Shown: piece by piece, positions 1 through 10,341 of the stretch
Layout: the number at the start of each line of letters is the position of its first letter
Numbering within the stretch: position 1 is the stretch's first letter
Assembly (NCBI RefSeq): GCF_002632755.1
Contig: NZ_NJAK01000001.1
Span: forward strand, 1,178,001 to 1,242,000
Source: Xenorhabdus ishibashii
GTDB taxonomy: Bacteria; Pseudomonadota; Gammaproteobacteria; Enterobacterales; Enterobacteriaceae
Length of the DNA: 64,000 bases
Direction: 5' to 3'
Notes under the pieces: model-generated
Told to the model about the DNA's origin: nothing
Database searches by the model: none
Seen by the model: the letters and a program-made list of their open reading frames with translations, nothing else
Translations under genes and position numbers: made by a program

Positions 1-288
1 GCCTTGACCCGCATGCGTTATTGTTTTCCACATGGTCAATTAGATATGAGCTGTAAATCCAAACCAGAAAATGCTCCTGCCCCTCTAAGACCCTGGTTCG
101 AATTACCGCGCAGCATTCCTGAAGGCTATTCTATCGCCTTTGGTCACTGGGCAGCCCTGGAAGGTCAGGGCACTCCCGCTGGCATCTATGCTCTGGATAC
201 GGGGTGTTGTTGGGGAGGTAAATTGACCTTGCTTCGTTGGGAAGATAAGCAGTATTTCAGACAGGATTCATTATTCACTAAATCATAA
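1..288 (+). CDS. apaH: Bis(5'-nucleosyl)-tetraphosphatase, symmetrical (C-terminal part)
   Basis: This is the last 95 codons of a cytoplasmic calcineurin-like phosphoesterase that splits diadenosine tetraphosphate (Ap4A) into two ADP, an alarmone-clearing activity. The frame is open from base 1, so the gene begins before the window. The stretch [13 protein letters not shown], the [16 protein letters not shown] segment and the ending [11 protein letters not shown] match the C-terminal third of ApaH as I know it from enterobacteria; the metal-binding motifs lie upstream and cannot be seen. It converges on folA, with a stem-loop between them. The apaH/folA neighbourhood is conserved in enterobacteria. 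Confidence 0.9.
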   Translation, partial: ALTRMRYCFPHGQLDMSCKSKPENAPAPLRPWFELPRSIPEGYSIAFGHWAALEGQGTPAGIYALDTGCCWGGKLTLLRWEDKQYFRQDSLFTKS

Positions 289-319
289 GCCTGAAAAATG
301 ATAAACCTGGCCGTGACAT

Positions 320-341
320 CGGAGTGCCTTAAAGCACTCCG
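320..341. terminator. Stem-loop between convergent apaH and folA
   Basis: An 8-bp perfect inverted repeat, CGGAGTGC...GCACTCCG, with a 6-nt loop sits between the two converging genes. Neither strand shows a run of T after the stem, so it is a probable bidirectional transcript end rather than a textbook intrinsic terminator. Confidence 0.5.
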
Positions 342-360
342 TAAGTAAGATAATATTAGT

Positions 361-846
361 TCACTCTCGGCGTTCCAGAATTTCAAAACAATAGCTATGA
401 GAATTGCTTTCATCTGCATCGTGATATTCAGTAAACGTTGAATTCCATTCATCAGGTTCATAATCAGGGAAATTCGTATCACCAATTATTTCTGCATCAA
501 TGTGAGTCAGATACATACGATGAGCCAGAGGAATAAACTGCTCATAAATTTTTCCTCCTCCCATCACCATAACTTCTTTAACATCGCCAGCGGCTGCTAA
601 AGCAGCTTCGATAGAGTTAACCCAAGTCACCCGATCATCACTTGCAGGTTGACTGCTAATCACGATATTCAAGCGTCCTGGCAAAGGACGGCCAATCGAC
701 TCATAAGTCACTCGTCCCATTACAACCGGCTTTGCGAGTGTGTTGCGTTTAAACCAGGCTAAATCACCCGGCAAAGTCCACGGCATGGCATTTTCCATAC
801 CGATAACTCGATCCATAGCCATCGCAGCAATCAAGCTGATAATCAT
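361..846 (-). CDS. folA: Dihydrofolate reductase
   Basis: FolA reduces dihydrofolate to tetrahydrofolate with NADPH and is the trimethoprim target. The 161 residues are close to the usual 159-160. Visible family features are the N-terminal [14 protein letters not shown], the substrate-site acid in [11 protein letters not shown] (near residue 28), the NADPH-binding [16 protein letters not shown] and the [11 protein letters not shown] segment, ending in [10 protein letters not shown] as in enterobacteria. Compared with the E. coli protein, the residue before the catalytic acid is Gly rather than Ala. The gene is monocistronic and converges on apaH. The upstream 246 bp to ftsP is A+T-rich and probably holds its promoter. 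Confidence 0.97.
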   Translation of the reverse strand: MIISLIAAMAMDRVIGMENAMPWTLPGDLAWFKRNTLAKPVVMGRVTYESIGRPLPGRLNIVISSQPASDDRVTWVNSIEAALAAAGDVKEVMVMGGGKIYEQFIPLAHRMYLTHIDAEIIGDTNFPDYEPDEWNSTFTEYHDADESNSHSYCFEILERRE

Positions 847-1092
847 TAAATCACCTTACAGCCAAGTAGTATGAAAATTTGGGACACTATACGGAAAGGG
901 TTACTCTCAGTCGATATGATTAACAATTTATTACAAACAAATAGTTAGTTTACCCAAGAATAGTTAAACAAGCCGTTGTTTAACAGCTTATTACTTAATA
1001 ATCAGGCATCAAAATAACAACTTTATTTAATTTAACAGAATTTTTGTCTAAACCAGCACTGGAAACGAGTAAAGCCAAAGAAAATATTTAAC

Positions 1093-2514
1093 TTAAAAAC
1101 CAGCAGGTTCAACAACTAACTGTCCGGCAACGCCACGATCTGCCATCTCCAATATCTGGCTGGAATACATGAAAGGAAAATGCTCATAAGAGGGCTGCAT
1201 CATATTAACCAGCAATTCAGCACGACTATCAATCCAGACAGTATCTTTCCAGCCATAATCCTGTGGTTCTGGACGGTTACCATTCAGGCTGATGACTTTA
1301 AACCTTACCCCTTCAATATGGAAAGGCTGGGGCACTGACGTTGTGACGACCCAACGTTCCCATGCGTCTTGTTGGCTTGTGATATCGATTCGATGTTCAT
1401 TCAGCAGTGAGCCATTAATCCCTTGAGAATAATCTCCCAAATCAATCTGACGACTTTGAATGGAAGAGTTGATTTGTGGATTATCAACGATAAGCTGAGT
1501 CGGTAGTTGCTCTGTCACCAAAGGAAGTAACCCACTGGCTTTCAGGGTTAATACTGTTGTTGATAACAGTTTAGTTGAAGGCTCAAACAAGCCTTTCAAA
1601 CGATCGATTACACCAGCAGATTCCCCCGCGGTAATGGTAACACTCTCCACTTTCGACATATCAATCAAAACTTCACGACGTTCTCCCGGTGCAAGTGACA
1701 ATAATTGTACTGCCACCGGAGCAGGCAGCAGACCTTGATCAGTGGCAATCATGTAGAAAGGACGACCATCACTGAGCTGCAATTGATATCGTCGGGCATT
1801 AGATGCATTCAGGAAACGTAACCTGATCCAGCCTCTGGCTACTTCCACAAAAGGATTTTCGACACCATTAACCAGCAGAGTATCACCAAGAAAGCCTTGA
1901 TTGGCTGGCGGGTTATATTGCGGTACACCAAAATTATCCAATCGCTTGTCTTGCAAAATAACAGGAAAATCATCGACACCATAATGTCTTGGCAAAGGCA
2001 GGCTACGGCTACTTTCATCTTCCACCAGCCACATTCCTGCAAGGCCTGCATAGACATGCCGCGCCATGCGATTTGGGGTATTGGCATGATACCAACAGGT
2101 CGTTGCAACTTGATCTATCGGAATCACCGGCGACCAGCTTTCCCCGGGCGCCATCAAACGAGCCGAGCCACCCATCAAGGTTCCTGGCACCAGTAATCCC
2201 CCAACTGTCATTGAAACTGGTTCAGACAGCCGATTGCTATAGATCAGTTTGACATCATCTCCTCGGTGAACCCGAATGGTTGGCCCTAAATAATGTCCGT
2301 TGATGCCCCAGACTTGAGCTTTATTCTGACCATTAAACGACCAGGTTGCTCTTTGTATAGCTAAAAACAGTGGTTGCCCTCTGCGGGATTCCAGTAAGGG
2401 AGGGAGCGGCAATTTTGTTTGTTGGTTTTTATTGGCCCGAACTACAAAAGGAAGCGCCCCTAAACACATTGCCAAACCAGAAGCCTGAATAAATTGGCGC
2501 CGACTCAGTGACAT
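1093..2514 (-). CDS. ftsP: Cell division protein FtsP (SufI), Tat-exported
   Basis: FtsP is a periplasmic protein with a multicopper-oxidase fold but no copper chemistry; it stabilises the divisome under stress. I start it at 2514 (473 residues), where a GGAG lies a few bases upstream and the protein begins MSLSRRQFIQASGLAM, a twin-arginine signal peptide (SRRQF). An upstream in-frame ATG at 2538 would put eight extra residues before the signal and is unlikely. Three cupredoxin-like parts can be followed, including PTIRVHRGDDVKL and the C-terminal HIEGVRFKV segment. As in E. coli it lies upstream of plsC and parC on the same strand, but with 305 bp in between. Confidence 0.93.
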   Translation of the reverse strand: MSLSRRQFIQASGLAMCLGALPFVVRANKNQQTKLPLPPLLESRRGQPLFLAIQRATWSFNGQNKAQVWGINGHYLGPTIRVHRGDDVKLIYSNRLSEPVSMTVGGLLVPGTLMGGSARLMAPGESWSPVIPIDQVATTCWYHANTPNRMARHVYAGLAGMWLVEDESSRSLPLPRHYGVDDFPVILQDKRLDNFGVPQYNPPANQGFLGDTLLVNGVENPFVEVARGWIRLRFLNASNARRYQLQLSDGRPFYMIATDQGLLPAPVAVQLLSLAPGERREVLIDMSKVESVTITAGESAGVIDRLKGLFEPSTKLLSTTVLTLKASGLLPLVTEQLPTQLIVDNPQINSSIQSRQIDLGDYSQGINGSLLNEHRIDITSQQDAWERWVVTTSVPQPFHIEGVRFKVISLNGNRPEPQDYGWKDTVWIDSRAELLVNMMQPSYEHFPFMYSSQILEMADRGVAGQLVVEPAGF

Positions 2515-2670
2515 ATTTTCTCCACAGAAGGTCTCCACAGAAGGAATAATCTCTCTATGATAGAAATAATTTTCACAACAAGAATAACCATTCCCAATAG
2601 TTGTTTAATTCAAAAAAATAACCGAGATGGATACTCTGATATTGTGGCTATCAGGATTTATTATTCTATC

Positions 2671-2710
2671 GATTGCGTTTAATAAAAACGTTAATTTATT
2701 AAACGCAATC
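2671..2710. repeat. Long perfect hairpin between ftsP and plsC
   Basis: Two 16-base arms, GATTGCGTTTAATAAA and its exact complement, are separated by 8 bases (AACGTTAA). No T tract follows on either strand. It lies in the 305-bp gap between ftsP and plsC and may be a cruciform, a repeat relic or an RNA-processing hairpin. Confidence 0.75.
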
Positions 2711-2819
2711 ATATCGCGAATAGGAGAGAATTTCTAAAACTATCTAAAAACTATAGCGATAATCCGTCCAACATGCAGGAAAACATATTTGATAATTCGG
2801 CTAATTAACCATCATTTAG

Positions 2820-3551
2820 CTATCCGCGCTTATTAAGTGCCTCGACTTCTTTATCCAATTCTTCAATTTTCGTTTTCATCATTTGTCGGCAATGTTCAGC
2901 CAATTCACGAACCTGTTCTTTGGTATATTTCGTGGTGTCAATCGGAGGCAACATTTCAACAATCACGGTGCCATTATCCCAACGATTTAGTTTTATTTTA
3001 TCGTGAGTTGTAGAAACACAGACCGGCACGATAGGTACACCTGCGGCAATGGCAGCATGAAAGGCACCTGTTTTAAAGGGCAGCAAGCCACGGCCACGAC
3101 TGCGCGTTCCTTCTGGAAACATCCAAATCGAAACCCGATTTTTTTTGATCTGTTTGACAACCTGTGAAATCGTACCATGCGCTCTTGTCCGATTTTCCCT
3201 GTCGATCAAAATATTACCTGTCAACCAATAAAGCTGGCCAAAGAAGGGAATAAAGATCAGGCTTTTTTTACCTACGGTGACTGCACGTGGCTGTACCGCA
3301 TTCGACATCGTAACCATGTCGTAATTATTTTGGTGATTGCCGACATAAATGCTAGGTCCATATTCCCGTGCCTCCTCTGGAATACGCTCCAGCAGCTTGA
3401 TGCCAAGCACTTTATGTAACTTGCCAAATGCACGCCCAAAAGTCATAACATGACGTGGGTTACGTGGACTGAATAAACAGTAAATACTTCCAAAAATAAA
3501 GATCAGTATCGTAAACAGAATAACAATAATGCCCCGAATGATTGCTAGCAT
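2820..3551 (-). CDS. plsC: 1-acyl-sn-glycerol-3-phosphate acyltransferase
   Basis: PlsC adds the second acyl chain to lysophosphatidic acid to make phosphatidic acid at the inner membrane. The 243 residues start with a hydrophobic segment (about residues 4-26). The catalytic HX4D motif is visible as NHQNNYD, the substrate motif as FPEGTRSRG, and a third conserved block as GVPIVPV. The C-terminus is a charged helix. It lies downstream of ftsP and upstream of parC on the same strand (79 bp to parC), the arrangement known from E. coli, although in E. coli plsC follows parC directly as well. Confidence 0.95.
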   Translation of the reverse strand: MLAIIRGIIVILFTILIFIFGSIYCLFSPRNPRHVMTFGRAFGKLHKVLGIKLLERIPEEAREYGPSIYVGNHQNNYDMVTMSNAVQPRAVTVGKKSLIFIPFFGQLYWLTGNILIDRENRTRAHGTISQVVKQIKKNRVSIWMFPEGTRSRGRGLLPFKTGAFHAAIAAGVPIVPVCVSTTHDKIKLNRWDNGTVIVEMLPPIDTTKYTKEQVRELAEHCRQMMKTKIEELDKEVEALNKRG

Positions 3552-3630
3552 AGCTGCCCCTTGCTGAAAGGCCAGTTATAAAACTGGCCTGAAATGATGA
3601 TTGATATCTTTTATCCTGCCAATTGGCAGC

Positions 3631-5886
3631 TTAATTGTTTGTACTGCAAACGACTTCAACGCGCTCAATGCGCTGTAATCCACGAGGCAGAAGCGTTCCC
3701 TTACGCCCTCTCTCAGCCCTGAATTTCTGTAAATCTTCAGGGTGAAGCAGTAACTTGCGTTTACCAAAATAAAGCGTAATTGAAGATTGTGGCGGCAACA
3801 CCAGTAACCAAGCCAACATATCTTCGCCTGATGCAGCCTGTGTCGCCGGAATGGAAACAATCTTATTGCCCTTACCCTTTGAAAGTTGCGGCAGATCAGC
3901 CACTGGGAACATCAACATACGACCCGCTTTGGTAATCGCCAGTAACATATCGTCCTGTTCGTTGTTGATCGCCAATGGCTGCATCACCTTGGCATTTTCA
4001 GGCAAAGTAATCATGGCCTTACCCGCTCGGTTTTTAGCAGTCAAGTCGTTGAAAGTACAAATAAAACCATATCCCGCATCAGATGCCATCAAGAATTTCT
4101 GTTCTTCTTGCGCCATCAAAAGATGCTCAACCGATGCCCCTGCCGGCAACGCCAATTTACCCGTTAACGGTTCTCCCTGCCCTCTGGCTGATGGCAAATC
4201 CAACGGATCAACGGAATAACTGCGTCCTGTGGTATCAATAAAGACCACGGGCTGGTTACTCTTACCACGCACCGCACTGCGGAAACTGTCACCAGATTTA
4301 TAATTCAAGCCAGCCGGATCAATCTCGTGCCCTTTCGCACTACGCACCCACCCCATCTCTGACATGATGACAGTAATAGGCTCAGATGGCAGGATGTCGT
4401 GATCACTCATCGCCTTCGCTTCCGTGCGCTCTTTCAGTGGGGAGCGACGGTCATCACCGTAGCTTTCTGCATCGGCAATAATTTCTTTTTTCAGTAACGT
4501 ATTTAACTTACGTTCAGAACCCAAAATCGCCTGAAGTTTGTCACGTTCTTTCGCCAGTTCATCCTGTTCGCCACGGATTTTGACTTCTTCCAGTTTCGCC
4601 AGGTGGCGCAATTTCAGTTCAAGAATGGCTTCTGCCTGCGTTTCGGTTAAGTCAAAACGCTGCATCAATACTGACTTAGGCTCATCTTCATTACGAATAA
4701 TATGGATAACTTCATCAATATTAAGATATGCCGCCAGTAAACCTTCCAGAATATGCAAACGCTTAAGCACTTTTTCCAGCCGATGGTTTAAGCGATTACG
4801 CACTGTTTCACGGCGGAAAACCAGCCATTCACTGAGGATCTCAACCAAACCCTTAACCGCAGGACGGTTATCCAGACCGATCATATTGAGATTGACGCGA
4901 TAGCTTTTTTCCAAATCGGTGGTTGCAAACAGATGGTTCATCACCTGCTCGATATCCACACGGTTAGTACGCGGAACAATCACCAAACGCGTTGGATTTT
5001 CATGATCAGACTCGTCACGCAAATCATCCACCATCGGTAACTTCTTCGCCCGCATTTGGCTGGCAATTTGTTCTAATATCTTCGCGCCAGATACCTGGTG
5101 AGGCAAAGCCGTGATAACTACGTTACCTTCTTCTTTCGACCAAATCGCCCTCATCCGCACCGAACCGCGGCCATTTTTGTAGATCTTGCGGATATCTTCT
5201 TTTGGCGTGATGATCTCTGCTTCTGTCGGATAGTCCGGCCCTTTGACATATTCCATCGCTTCATCAAGCGATAGATCAGGCTTATCCAGCATGGCAATCA
5301 GTGCATTCGCCACCTCACGGGCATTGTGTGGCGGGATGTCGGTCGCCATACCAACGGCAATGCCCGTGGTGCCATTGAGCAAGATATTCGGCAAACGTGC
5401 AGGCAAACACTTAGGCTCCTGCAATGTCCCATCAAAGTTTGGCACCCAACCTACTGTTCCTTGTCCCAATTCAGCCAGTAACAATTCAGCATATTTGGAC
5501 AAACGGGATTCGGTATAACGCATCGCCGCAAAGGATTTCGGATCATCCGGCGCCCCCCAGTTTCCTTGTCCATCGACTAATGGATAACGGTATGAGAAAG
5601 GCTGGGCCATCAAAACCATAGCTTCATAACAGGCCCCATCGCCATGCGGATGATATTTACCGAGAACATCACCGACGGTACGGGCAGACTTTTTAAATTT
5701 GGCGCTGCTGCTCAGCCCCAGTTCTGACATCGCGTAGACAATACGACGCTGAACAGGCTTTAAGCCATCACCGATAAAAGGCAACGCCCTGTCCATGATG
5801 ACGTACATGGAGTAATTCAAATAGGCGTTTTCAGTGAATGTGTGAAGCGGCTGGCGCTCAACACCGTCGTGAGTTATCTCACTCAT
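3631..5886 (-). CDS. parC: DNA topoisomerase IV subunit A
   Basis: ParC is the DNA-cleaving subunit of topoisomerase IV, which decatenates daughter chromosomes; it pairs with ParE encoded upstream. The 751 residues match the family length. The catalytic tyrosine lies in [13 protein letters not shown] (Tyr124), preceded by the GKYHPHGD quinolone-determining region. At the position equivalent to E. coli Ser80 this protein has Gly84 ([12 protein letters not shown], codon GGG), while the following Glu (Glu88) is kept. The C-terminal DNA-wrapping blades follow (for example [18 protein letters not shown]). parE ends 79 bp upstream on the same strand; the two are probably cotranscribed. Confidence 0.98.
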   Translation of the reverse strand: MSEITHDGVERQPLHTFTENAYLNYSMYVIMDRALPFIGDGLKPVQRRIVYAMSELGLSSSAKFKKSARTVGDVLGKYHPHGDGACYEAMVLMAQPFSYRYPLVDGQGNWGAPDDPKSFAAMRYTESRLSKYAELLLAELGQGTVGWVPNFDGTLQEPKCLPARLPNILLNGTTGIAVGMATDIPPHNAREVANALIAMLDKPDLSLDEAMEYVKGPDYPTEAEIITPKEDIRKIYKNGRGSVRMRAIWSKEEGNVVITALPHQVSGAKILEQIASQMRAKKLPMVDDLRDESDHENPTRLVIVPRTNRVDIEQVMNHLFATTDLEKSYRVNLNMIGLDNRPAVKGLVEILSEWLVFRRETVRNRLNHRLEKVLKRLHILEGLLAAYLNIDEVIHIIRNEDEPKSVLMQRFDLTETQAEAILELKLRHLAKLEEVKIRGEQDELAKERDKLQAILGSERKLNTLLKKEIIADAESYGDDRRSPLKERTEAKAMSDHDILPSEPITVIMSEMGWVRSAKGHEIDPAGLNYKSGDSFRSAVRGKSNQPVVFIDTTGRSYSVDPLDLPSARGQGEPLTGKLALPAGASVEHLLMAQEEQKFLMASDAGYGFICTFNDLTAKNRAGKAMITLPENAKVMQPLAINNEQDDMLLAITKAGRMLMFPVADLPQLSKGKGNKIVSIPATQAASGEDMLAWLLVLPPQSSITLYFGKRKLLLHPEDLQKFRAERGRKGTLLPRGLQRIERVEVVCSTNN

Positions 5887-5965
5887 GTATTAATTTCCTC
5901 AGGATCTGTATTGACTACCTTTGCGCTGTATTTATGTACTTAATCTGATGCACTAAATTCAGACG

Positions 5966-7861
5966 CTAAATTTCGATATCGATGGAATCGCCCTTCTCTT
6001 GCAGCCAATTTCGGCGATCTTCTGAACGTTTCTTCGCCAGAAGCATATCCATGACTGAAAGAGTTTCTTGATAATTTTCATCGTTGATAGTCAATTGCAC
6101 CAAACGGCGAGTGTTAGGATCTAACGTGGTTTCGCGCAACTGTATTGGGTTCATTTCCCCCAATCCTTTAAAGCGTTGAACGTTCGGCTTACCCCGTTTG
6201 CGGCTCAAACGATCCAGAATGGCGCTTTTTTCCCCTTCATCCAGCGCATAATACACCTCTTTGCCGAGGTCGATGCGATACAGTGGAGGCATTGCCATGT
6301 ACACATGCCCGCGTTTCACCAATGTCGGGAAGTGACGGACAAACAGGGCGCACAGCAATGTTGCAATGTGTAATCCGTCGGAGTCCGCGTCCGCCAGTAT
6401 GCAGATTTTACCGTAACGCAGTTGGCTTAGATCGTCGCTATCCGGATCGATACCAATCGCAACAGAAATATCATGAACCTCCTGCGAAGCCAGCACTTCA
6501 TCCGAAGAGACTTCCCATGTGTTCAGGATCTTTCCACGTAGTGGCATGATCGCCTGAAATTCACGATCACGAGCTTGTTTCGCAGAACCACCTGCGGAAT
6601 CCCCTTCCACTAAAAACAGTTCAGTAACATTGAGATCTTGTACCGTACAATCTGCCAATTTACCCGGCAAAGCAGGGCCATTAGTCAGCTTTTTGCGTAC
6701 TACTTTCTTCGCCGCACGCATTCTACGTTGCGCACTGGCAATCGCCATTTCAGCGAGTTGCTCTGCATCTTGAATATGCTGGTTCAACCACAAGCTGAAT
6801 GCATCTTTCACCACACCGGAAACGAAAGCCGCAGACTGACGAGAAGAAAGGCGCTCTTTGGTTTGACCTGCAAATTGTGGATCTTGCATTTTAAGCGATA
6901 GCACATAAGCACAGCGATCCCAGATATCATCGGCAGAGAGTTTAACCCCACGTGGCAATATATTGCGGAATTCGCAGAATTCACGCATAGCATCCAACAA
7001 ACCCTGACGCAAGCCGTTAACATGGGTACCGCCTTGTACCGTTGGGATCAGGTTAACGTAACTTTCCGTCAATAATTCCCCGCCTTCCGGTAGCCAGAGC
7101 ACTGCCCAATCGACCGCTTCAGTATCTCCACTTAATGTGCCGACAAAAGGCGCTTGTGGCAATGTTACCAGCCCGTTGACAGCTTCTAACAGGTAATCGG
7201 TCAACCCATCGGCATAACACCATTTTTGCTCGGTATCGTTGAGTTTGTCCTTAAAAACAATCTCAACACCCGGACACAGTACCGCCTTGGCTTTCAGTAA
7301 ATGAGTCAAGCGAGTGGCAGAAAAACGGGGCGTATCGAAATAGCTTTCATCTGGCCAGAAATGGACACTCGTTCCAGTGTTTCGTTTGCCACAACTGCCG
7401 ATGACTTCCAGCTCTTGTACTTTCTCACCATTTTCAAAGGCGATTTGGTGTACCTGACTGTTACGACGAACAGTCACTTCCACGCGCTTGGACAGGGCGT
7501 TAACCACCGAAATCCCAACCCCATGCAAGCCGCCAGAAAATTGGTAATTTTTATTGGAAAATTTTCCGCCCGCATGCAGGCGGGTCAAAATCAATTCAAC
7601 AGCAGAAACTTTTTCTTCAGGATGGATATCAACCGGCATACCACGGCCATCATCTATCACTTCCAGAGACTGATCGCTGTGAAGGATTACTTCAATATGC
7701 TTCGCGTGACCAGCCAGAGCTTCGTCCACACTGTTATCGATCACTTCCTGTGCCAAATGGTTCGGGCGGGCTGTATCAGTATACATTCCGGGACGACGAC
7801 GAACTGGCTCCAGGCCACTGAGGACTTCAATGGCCTCTGCGTTGTAACTAGATTGAGTCAT
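5966..7861 (-). CDS. parE: DNA topoisomerase IV subunit B
   Basis: ParE is the ATPase subunit of topoisomerase IV. Its 631 residues match the family. A GHKL ATP-binding site is visible (EVIDNSVDEALAGHA, the GRGMPVD loop and GLHGVGISVVNALS), followed by the transducer domain, then the TOPRIM metal site (FLVEGDSAGGSAKQ and ILADADSDGLH). The PLRGKILNTWEV stretch is the quinolone-associated region and looks wild type. It is followed by parC on the same strand and preceded by yqiA, 73 bp away. Confidence 0.98.
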   Translation of the reverse strand: MTQSSYNAEAIEVLSGLEPVRRRPGMYTDTARPNHLAQEVIDNSVDEALAGHAKHIEVILHSDQSLEVIDDGRGMPVDIHPEEKVSAVELILTRLHAGGKFSNKNYQFSGGLHGVGISVVNALSKRVEVTVRRNSQVHQIAFENGEKVQELEVIGSCGKRNTGTSVHFWPDESYFDTPRFSATRLTHLLKAKAVLCPGVEIVFKDKLNDTEQKWCYADGLTDYLLEAVNGLVTLPQAPFVGTLSGDTEAVDWAVLWLPEGGELLTESYVNLIPTVQGGTHVNGLRQGLLDAMREFCEFRNILPRGVKLSADDIWDRCAYVLSLKMQDPQFAGQTKERLSSRQSAAFVSGVVKDAFSLWLNQHIQDAEQLAEMAIASAQRRMRAAKKVVRKKLTNGPALPGKLADCTVQDLNVTELFLVEGDSAGGSAKQARDREFQAIMPLRGKILNTWEVSSDEVLASQEVHDISVAIGIDPDSDDLSQLRYGKICILADADSDGLHIATLLCALFVRHFPTLVKRGHVYMAMPPLYRIDLGKEVYYALDEGEKSAILDRLSRKRGKPNVQRFKGLGEMNPIQLRETTLDPNTRRLVQLTINDENYQETLSVMDMLLAKKRSEDRRNWLQEKGDSIDIEI

Positions 7862-7934
7862 GTTGTAATTCTGTCGGTTGCTTCGTTATTAGAGGGCCAA
7901 TCAGTATTGATCTACTGTTGATAATACCAGTCGC

Positions 7935-8543
7935 TTACCTATTTTTGGCAATTTTTTTACTATTGCCACTGGTTAGCCCCAAGAAGTCAATGATTTGAGG
8001 GAAATAATATTCGAAGCCAATAAAAGTATGGTTCCCACCAGATTCGACCGTCTGTCGGCACTGCATCAGGTAAGCAACGGCCTGACGGTAATCGAGCACT
8101 TCATCCCCTGTTTGCTGCAATAACCAAATAAGATCAGGCGATTCCAGCGGGTCAATGTGCATCACTTTAAGATCATGTATGTGGCTTGGTTCGAGAGTAT
8201 AACGCTCTTTGGTATAGGGATTCACGTTTTCCCCAAGATAATTCTCAAGCAAGTCGAAAGGACGTATCGCAGGATTGACCACCACGGCGGGTAAACCAAA
8301 GCATTGAGAAAGCCAGATAGCCAAATAGCCGCCCAGGGAAGAGCCTACCAGCCCGATATTTTCACCCGCGTGCTCCATTACCAGTTCTTCCAGTAAGATG
8401 GCCGCATCTTCAGGATAAGGGGGTAATTGCGGCACCAGCATGTCAATTTCAGGGTGCTGCTGGTGCAACCACGTTTTCAGCGCACTCGCCTTCGCTGATT
8501 GAGAAGAACTGTTGAAGCCATGTAAGTAAAGTAAAATCGACAT
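7935..8543 (-). CDS. yqiA: YqiA-type alpha/beta-hydrolase esterase
   Basis: YqiA is a small cytoplasmic serine esterase of the UPF0227 family; E. coli YqiA hydrolyses short acyl esters, the natural substrate being unknown. The start at 8543 gives [19 protein letters not shown] (202 residues); an upstream in-frame start at 8573 would lie inside cpdA. The nucleophile elbow GSSLGGY, an Asp in the GDEVLDY stretch and a His in GGNHTF form the expected catalytic triad. Its ATG overlaps the cpdA stop as TAATG, which indicates translational coupling to cpdA. Confidence 0.93.
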   Translation of the reverse strand: MSILLYLHGFNSSSQSAKASALKTWLHQQHPEIDMLVPQLPPYPEDAAILLEELVMEHAGENIGLVGSSLGGYLAIWLSQCFGLPAVVVNPAIRPFDLLENYLGENVNPYTKERYTLEPSHIHDLKVMHIDPLESPDLIWLLQQTGDEVLDYRQAVAYLMQCRQTVESGGNHTFIGFEYYFPQIIDFLGLTSGNSKKIAKNR

Positions 8544-9385
8544 TAATACCCGTCCGAATCTAAATCCGGGCAAAACTCGTTATTCTTAAGCCTGTGAACT
8601 TGTGTCTGCAATTCCACTTCTTTCGTATTCCCAGCCACAGGCAGTTCGAGATAACGCCATCCCGGAGCCACCGTATCAAGCATAAAATTAGTACAATGTG
8701 GCTTAAATTGCACACAGGTTGACGGTGTTGCCATAACACGGATGCCGTTCCACATTTCATCAACTTCTTGATGGATGTGACCACATAATATAGCTTTCAC
8801 CTGGGTTTTGCCTTTCAAATATTCTGATAATGCCGGCGCATTACGCAGACTGTGCTGATCCAGCCATGTGCATCCAGACGGAATCGGGTGATGGTGGAGC
8901 ATAATAATCGCATGGCGATCATTGTGTTTATCCAGGCATTTTTTCATCCACTCAAGCTGATAATCCGTCAATTCACCATGAGGAACACCTTGTACCTGAC
9001 TATCCAGCATAATCAACTGCCAATGCTGCCCGATGAATATCTGTTTAGAAGGTGAAATGCCTGCTGCTGCCAACGAGTCAACCATCGCTGGTTGGTAATC
9101 GTGATTACCGGGTAACCAAACGCAAGGTGCAGGCAAACGAGCAATGCCTTCTGCAAAATGCTGGTAGGCATTGATGGTCTGATCCTGTACCAAATCACCT
9201 GTCGCAACGATCAAATCAATATTGAGATTTTGCTGCAAAATCATATCTAAGACCGCATGATAACTGCGATAGGTATTGACTCCCAGCAATGAATCTTCCT
9301 TATTGGCAAAAAGGTGCATATCGGTGATTTGCAGTATTCTGGCTGTGGCTCCTTCTGCCACAGGTACTTCAAGCAGGCTTTCCAA
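8543..9385 (-). CDS. cpdA: 3',5'-cyclic-AMP phosphodiesterase
   Basis: CpdA hydrolyses cAMP to AMP and so tunes CRP-dependent regulation. It is a class III metallophosphoesterase, 280 residues, near the E. coli length. The metal-binding motifs occur in order: DMHLF (D-x-H), GDLVQD, GNHDY, HHHP and GHIHQ. The N-terminus [13 protein letters not shown] matches the enterobacterial protein, supporting the start. In E. coli yqiB separates nudF from cpdA; here only 97 bp lie between them and yqiB is missing. Confidence 0.96.
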   Translation of the reverse strand: MESLLEVPVAEGATARILQITDMHLFANKEDSLLGVNTYRSYHAVLDMILQQNLNIDLIVATGDLVQDQTINAYQHFAEGIARLPAPCVWLPGNHDYQPAMVDSLAAAGISPSKQIFIGQHWQLIMLDSQVQGVPHGELTDYQLEWMKKCLDKHNDRHAIIMLHHHPIPSGCTWLDQHSLRNAPALSEYLKGKTQVKAILCGHIHQEVDEMWNGIRVMATPSTCVQFKPHCTNFMLDTVAPGWRYLELPVAGNTKEVELQTQVHRLKNNEFCPDLDSDGY

Positions 9386-9482
9386 AAGGTTTCCTTTTCC
9401 TGTCGATCATAAAAATTATTTTAACGTGTCTTTATGCAAAAGATCTGCTGACTGGGGCACACTTCCCATTTTCCAACGTAAA

Positions 9483-10124
9483 TTAGGCGTTATTCCCCAA
9501 CCACTTTTTCCTAAGCTTTTCATGGTGCAATGCCAACCACTGTAATGCAATGACTGAGGCCGCATTATCGATAATGCCCTCTTCTACCCACTGATAAGCC
9601 TGTTCACGACTCACAACCAGAACACGGATATCTTCATGCTCACCTTCCAGACCATGAACCCCTGATGCAGTGGCGGCATCGACTTCACCGACAAAGATAT
9701 GCATGCGCTCTGTCGTACCGCCAGGGCTGGAAAGATAACTTAATGCAGGCTGGCAGCGCTTAACCTCAATCCCCGCCTCTTCTACTGCTTCGCGACGAAC
9801 GACCTGTTCAGCGTCTTCTCCCTCTTCGATCATGCCGGCAATCACTTCCAGCAACCACGGCGTATGACTGGTTTCAATCGCCGGAATACGGACTTGTTCA
9901 ATTAAAACAACTTGATCACACACCGGATCATAAGGTAGTAAAACGCCGGCGTGGCCCCGTTCAAAGACTTCACGTTTGATCGTTTCACTCCAACCACCAC
10001 GAAATAAACGGTGCTTGAATTGATATTCTGTCATTTTAAAAAAACCGCGATAAAGCGTTTTTTGAGAAATAATTTCGACATCTTGTTTAGTAAAAGTATA
10101 TGGTGAAGCAAGATTTTTACTCAT
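9483..10124 (-). CDS. nudF: ADP-ribose pyrophosphatase
   Basis: NudF is a cytoplasmic Nudix hydrolase that cuts ADP-ribose into AMP and ribose-5-phosphate. The Nudix box is complete, starting at GMIEEGEDAE and continuing to REAVEEAGIEV; the surrounding RGHAGVLLPYDP and SSPGGTTERMHIFVG blocks are typical of the ADP-ribose branch. At 213 residues the length is normal. It is transcribed divergently from tolC, as in E. coli, and probably begins the nudF-cpdA-yqiA series on the minus strand. Confidence 0.95.
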   Translation of the reverse strand: MSKNLASPYTFTKQDVEIISQKTLYRGFFKMTEYQFKHRLFRGGWSETIKREVFERGHAGVLLPYDPVCDQVVLIEQVRIPAIETSHTPWLLEVIAGMIEEGEDAEQVVRREAVEEAGIEVKRCQPALSYLSSPGGTTERMHIFVGEVDAATASGVHGLEGEHEDIRVLVVSREQAYQWVEEGIIDNAASVIALQWLALHHEKLRKKWLGNNA

Positions 10125-10233
10125 AAAATCCCCTAATTAGTTTTTAAAATTTCCTATTATTAAAAAGTATTTTTTCATATTGATCTAAATAAATTGATTT
10201 TGATGATACAAACAAGCAGAAAAATGAGGCAAT

Positions 10234-10279
10234 ATGGCACAAACAGCCACCCTACCCTGCTGGCATTCTCTGCTAGAAT
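10234..10279 (+). promoter_or_regulatory. Candidate tolC promoter with a marbox-like site
   Basis: A TG-C-TAGAAT sequence at 10271-10279 looks like an extended -10 element, about 60 bp before the tolC start codon. Upstream, ATGGCACAAACAGCCACC (10234-10251) partly fits the MarA/SoxS/Rob consensus (GCAC followed by RYY after five bases, with mismatches later). E. coli tolC is known to carry such a site; the match here is only suggestive. Confidence 0.4.
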
Positions 10280-10341
10280 CTGTGGTATTAGTTTTTATGC
10301 AGAGGCAACCTAAGCAAAATAGCTGCACACAAGGAACGCAA

